Assembly (NCBI GenBank): GCA_039105265.1
Contig: JAPFFF010000055.1
Span: 682,001 to 746,000 of the forward strand
Direction of reading: 5' to 3'
DNA length: 64,000 nucleotides
Origin: Tritrichomonas musculus
Taxonomy: Eukaryota; Parabasalia; Tritrichomonadida; Tritrichomonadidae
Made by a program: the position numbers and the translations under genes. The notes beneath the pieces were generated by a model. That model did no database searches and had not been told where the DNA came from. It saw only the letters and a program-made list of their open reading frames with translations. Below, piece by piece: positions 60,915 to 64,000 of the stretch. Within the stretch, counting starts at the first letter, position 1; the number at the start of each line of letters is the position of its first letter.

Positions 60915-62762
60915 TTATTTGGTTTCCTTCTCAATTCGTTTTTGAGCAATTTTTTCTCGAGCAATTTGTTCTTGAGCAATTTGTTTTTGAGCAATTTTGT
61001 CAAAAGAAGGAACTTGTCTAGATGGATTATTTTGAATTACGTCAATATAATTTGTGAAATTGGTAAAGACGAATCGAACGATGCAAGCCTCTTCCAATGT
61101 CAAAGTGTAGCATCCGCCGTTATCTCTCAAGAATCCTTCCAAAGTTTTGGTTTCTAATTGGCCAGTTGCAGCATTCTTCACCTTCACGTCAATTTTTTGG
61201 TTTGTATTAAGCGGCAATTTGATCACTTCGCATAGAGCGATCACTTTGAAATTTTTTTCCATCATAGAGAATGGCCATTTATTAGAGTCAAGATGTGAGA
61301 AGCCGTTGGATGTTGACGAATCAGAGGCCAGGTAAATGCCAGGACCGCAGGCATCGCCATTCAGCACCATTCCTTTGATTCGGGAAGTGTTAATGAGCCC
61401 GTTTCGCAGTATTGAATGCCATTTGTCAACATCTGAGCCGTGCCAAAGGTAAAACGAGCCGTGAACTTTCTTCATCTGCTGGAAAATTGATTCTCTTTCT
61501 TGTGAGGCTTCGATACGCATGAATTGGTGGCACTTTTCTGACTGAAACATTGGAAGATCTAATTTCAAGGACGAAAGAGAAACCATTTGGGCACGATTTG
61601 TTAATAGCACAAATTGAAGCAGCCTAAATGCTTCATTTCCAATTTCGCTTTTCAAATGTTCGTCATTTGAAAAACTTATCAATTTTTGAAATGATGGGAT
61701 TTTCTTGATAACGGATTTAAGATACTCAGGATCATGATTTAAAGGCAAATCCTTGTTACTTGGATCAAAGGCTTGATGAACTTGTTCACGTTCGCTAATT
61801 CTTTGAACACTTAGAGCTTCCGAAGTTAAGGGAGGAGGAGGGGGAATTAAAAAATGGGTTCCAATAGCTGATACAAAAATTGTGAAAAGAAAATCTGATA
61901 ATTGAATATCACGTTTAATTTCTGATATTAAACTTATTCCAAGTTTCATTGTGGAATATTGAGCCCGGCAAATAGATTTTTCGCATGGGGATGGTTTCAA
62001 AACACGTAATATTGGGTCTCGGCAAATACAACAATGGTCTTCAAGGTCATATAAGGAATCGAGTATTTCCATTACTAGGTACATAATAGGATTTTCGTCG
62101 TATCTTATTATGGATGTTACATCTAATTGATCACACGAGTCGAATTTGCCAGTTTGTAATAATTGGATACTTTTTGCGTAATCATTATTACAATTTGCTA
62201 AAGCTTTCTCTGATTGGAGCTGGTCAAAGCCTTTTTTTACTAATGTATTGATGCTTTCTGAGTTAGGTTCAAATTCAGTGTTGAAAAATAAAACTAATGG
62301 CGCAGATTTGTAATATTTCTTGATTTCAAGATCTTTTTTAATAAATTTATTAACAATATCTTGGATATAAATTGAACCGGGGAAATCTTCACCTAATGTT
62401 GGATGCGTAACTCTGATTTCGATAGATGATTGTGAATTTTTTTGATCAAATTGAATTTTGAGTATATCTTCATTAACACAAAAATCGCATAAAATTTGAA
62501 GTGATACTGGTATGAATGATCGTGGTATGAAAATTGAAACTGGAAAAATATAATTATTCCAATCAACGGAGATTCCATGCATATCTTCACTTAACCATGA
62601 ATATATTGAGGTTTTCTGAACATTAAAATCTGCTACTTCAACAAAATCTCCATTTCCTGGAATTGGAGGTTGAGAAGTTCCTGGACCAAACGATTGCGTT
62701 TCATTAATAAAGCTATCCTGATCGTTTTCATTCATTTCGGAAGAATTTCCAAAAGTGTTCAT
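60915..62762 (-). CDS. PARP6/8-like ADP-ribosyltransferase
   Basis: 615 residues from ATG 62760-62762; the frame extends to 62813 only through TTG. The N-terminal half has a UBA-like helix set (LVKKGFDQLQSEKALANCNN). A Cys pattern at ~244-262 (HCCICRDPILRVLKPSPCEK, then SICRAQ) recalls the PARP6/8 cysteine-rich segment. The catalytic domain covers ~430-575: SFYLWHGSDVDKWHSILRNG, then GMVLNGDACGPGIYLASDSS, and LEEACIVRFVF. The His of HGS and the Tyr of GIYL are in place; the third position carries no obvious glutamate, as in mono-ADP-ribosylating PARP6/8/16-type enzymes. A QIAQEQIAREKIAQKRIEKE repeat ends the protein. It modifies proteins with NAD+-derived ADP-ribose or is an inactive relative. 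Confidence 0.85.
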   Translation of the reverse strand: MNTFGNSSEMNENDQDSFINETQSFGPGTSQPPIPGNGDFVEVADFNVQKTSIYSWLSEDMHGISVDWNNYIFPVSIFIPRSFIPVSLQILCDFCVNEDILKIQFDQKNSQSSIEIRVTHPTLGEDFPGSIYIQDIVNKFIKKDLEIKKYYKSAPLVLFFNTEFEPNSESINTLVKKGFDQLQSEKALANCNNDYAKSIQLLQTGKFDSCDQLDVTSIIRYDENPIMYLVMEILDSLYDLEDHCCICRDPILRVLKPSPCEKSICRAQYSTMKLGISLISEIKRDIQLSDFLFTIFVSAIGTHFLIPPPPPLTSEALSVQRISEREQVHQAFDPSNKDLPLNHDPEYLKSVIKKIPSFQKLISFSNDEHLKSEIGNEAFRLLQFVLLTNRAQMVSLSSLKLDLPMFQSEKCHQFMRIEASQERESIFQQMKKVHGSFYLWHGSDVDKWHSILRNGLINTSRIKGMVLNGDACGPGIYLASDSSTSNGFSHLDSNKWPFSMMEKNFKVIALCEVIKLPLNTNQKIDVKVKNAATGQLETKTLEGFLRDNGGCYTLTLEEACIVRFVFTNFTNYIDVIQNNPSRQVPSFDKIAQKQIAQEQIAREKIAQKRIEKETK

Positions 62763-64000
62763 TAAAATAATTGTTTTAACAAAAAATTTTGACAAGAAAT
62801 ATGAGAGTAACAATTCGTAAACTGTCAGAAAATAAAAAAAGTAAGATATTTCATAACAAAATTGATATTTATACTAATTATATTTAATAATTATTAATTC
62901 AAAACTCCAATATAAAATCCGTCTATAGGAACCTATAATTTTGATGAATGATAAAATTCAATAGTGCCCTATTCAATTAATATGAAATAATGCTATTCAT
63001 TTTTTTCATTGTAAACTATATAAAAATACCAAATTATGATCAAATTAATATTTTAGATAAAAGAATGTTATAATTCTAGAAAATTTTTTCTAAAAATTAA
63101 AGTTTTTTGGAAAATTTGCATTATTTGATTTAGGGTCGAGTTTAATAGAAAATTTGAATTTTCACAAAAATTGAATTAAAATGTTCTAGTATTTTTATTC
63201 TTTCAAAATAAGATTTTAGAGTAATTATAAAAACCTTATACTTCTCTCAATTTAACCTTATTCTAATTGATACGATTTTCAAAAAATTCAAATAATTCTC
63301 ACAATTATTTTGATTAGTACTGAAAGATGTACACAACCCAAGATCCTGCCAAAATTTTTATTATTTATTATTACTAAAATTTATGATATAAATTTTATAA
63401 ATTATACTATTTGTTTAATTAATAAATTTATCCTACAACTTCAAGATATACTTTTTTTTAGATATTTCGGTTTAATAGAATAATAATAATAATTGATAAT
63501 TTTATTTTTTAATTTGTGAAATTTCATTCAAATTTATTTGAATAAAAATAAAATATCATATTTTGTGAAGTGATTGCTTTTCACTTTTTCAAATAAATAG
63601 TTTAAATTTCAAGCCATTTTATAAGAGAAAAAAAAAAAATTGGCAGATCCGATTGGCTTTTAATCCGAATAAATCGAATAAATATTTGGTGAAACAAAGT
63701 ATATATAGCGATGAAAGCAAAATTTTGGGCCAATTTTTTTTTATAACGCAAACTTTACTTTTCTGAGCTATATAATTAGGAAGGATATTTCTATGAGTTA
63801 ATACAAATTTTGTTTATTGAAATTGAATTGAAAGGAAAAATATCAAATATTTATATCTTGCTAGAGTATTGATAAATTCAATAATTACATATATATTTAT
63901 TTTCATTTAATAATTTAATAACAATTTAATAAATTATCAAATGCTTATTATTATTTGTTATAAGAATTTTGAATATATTAGATCTCCTTTCAAAAAATAA
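62763..64000. other. Gene-free right edge
   Basis: About 1.2 kb of AT-rich sequence upstream of the PARP-like gene to the window end. I see no ORF with coding character, inverted repeat, tandem repeat or RNA gene. Confidence 0.55.

Overview
The window is AT-rich nuclear DNA from a parabasalid protist, most likely a Tritrichomonas-type trichomonad. The genus is an inference. The reasons are long intronless genes in the standard code, BspA-like LRR_5 proteins, ankyrin/DUF3447 proteins, a Pmp-like surface protein, BTB-like domains fused to ricin-B or discoidin domains, TCATT initiator-like motifs just upstream of several start codons, and a very high load of small DNA transposons. No rRNA, tRNA, CRISPR array or intron was found.

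Layout. 0-5 kb: a divergent pair (an ankyrin/DUF3447 gene running off the left edge and a BTB-coiled-coil-ricin gene), then a graveyard of fused fragments (MFS transporter, protein kinase, Ras-like GTPase). 5-11 kb: one giant type I surface protein with four ~265-residue modules, an FSxS hexapeptide stalk, a Pmp-like region and a C-terminal membrane anchor. 11-20 kb: transposon-rich. It has an 8-bp-TSD MITE and a P-element-like transposon (13682-17836) with terminal repeats and an exact 8-bp target duplication, itself split by a mariner (15163-16449). 20-23 kb: a VIT-vWA protein. 23-28 kb: nested long-TIR elements and a decayed kinase-Sel1 gene. 28-31 kb: a MOB1-like protein and a Gig2/PARP-like ADP-ribosyltransferase. 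31-33.4 kb: gene-free. 33.4-38.6 kb: a VIT-vWA-ubiquitin-LRR gene broken by one base in an A10 run, then a BspA-like LRR gene. 38.7-43.7 kb: a giant BTB-ankyrin gene. 44-47 kb: a long-TIR transposon abutting a decayed tryptophan/Asn/Ser-rich gene. 47-51 kb: a Cof-type HAD phosphatase and a BTB-BACK-discoidin protein. 51-56 kb: a GTPase-like/LRR/DENN fusion. 56-58 kb: a disordered protein with repeated RxLF motifs, and an unidentified GC-richer ORF. 58-60.8 kb: a three-level nest of transposons. 60.9-62.8 kb: a PARP6/8-like ADP-ribosyltransferase.

How the genes relate. Most host genes suggest signalling and scaffolding (BTB, ankyrin, LRR, MOB, DENN, kinase and Ras relics), protein modification (two unrelated ADP-ribosyltransferases, an embedded ubiquitin) and cell-surface adhesion. 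No operon-like system is evident. The most unusual items are the P-like element with its nested mariner, the VIT-vWA-ubiquitin-LRR fusion, the GTPase-LRR-DENN fusion, the RxLF/CDK-site protein and the transposon nests. All family calls come from reading motifs by eye, without database searches.
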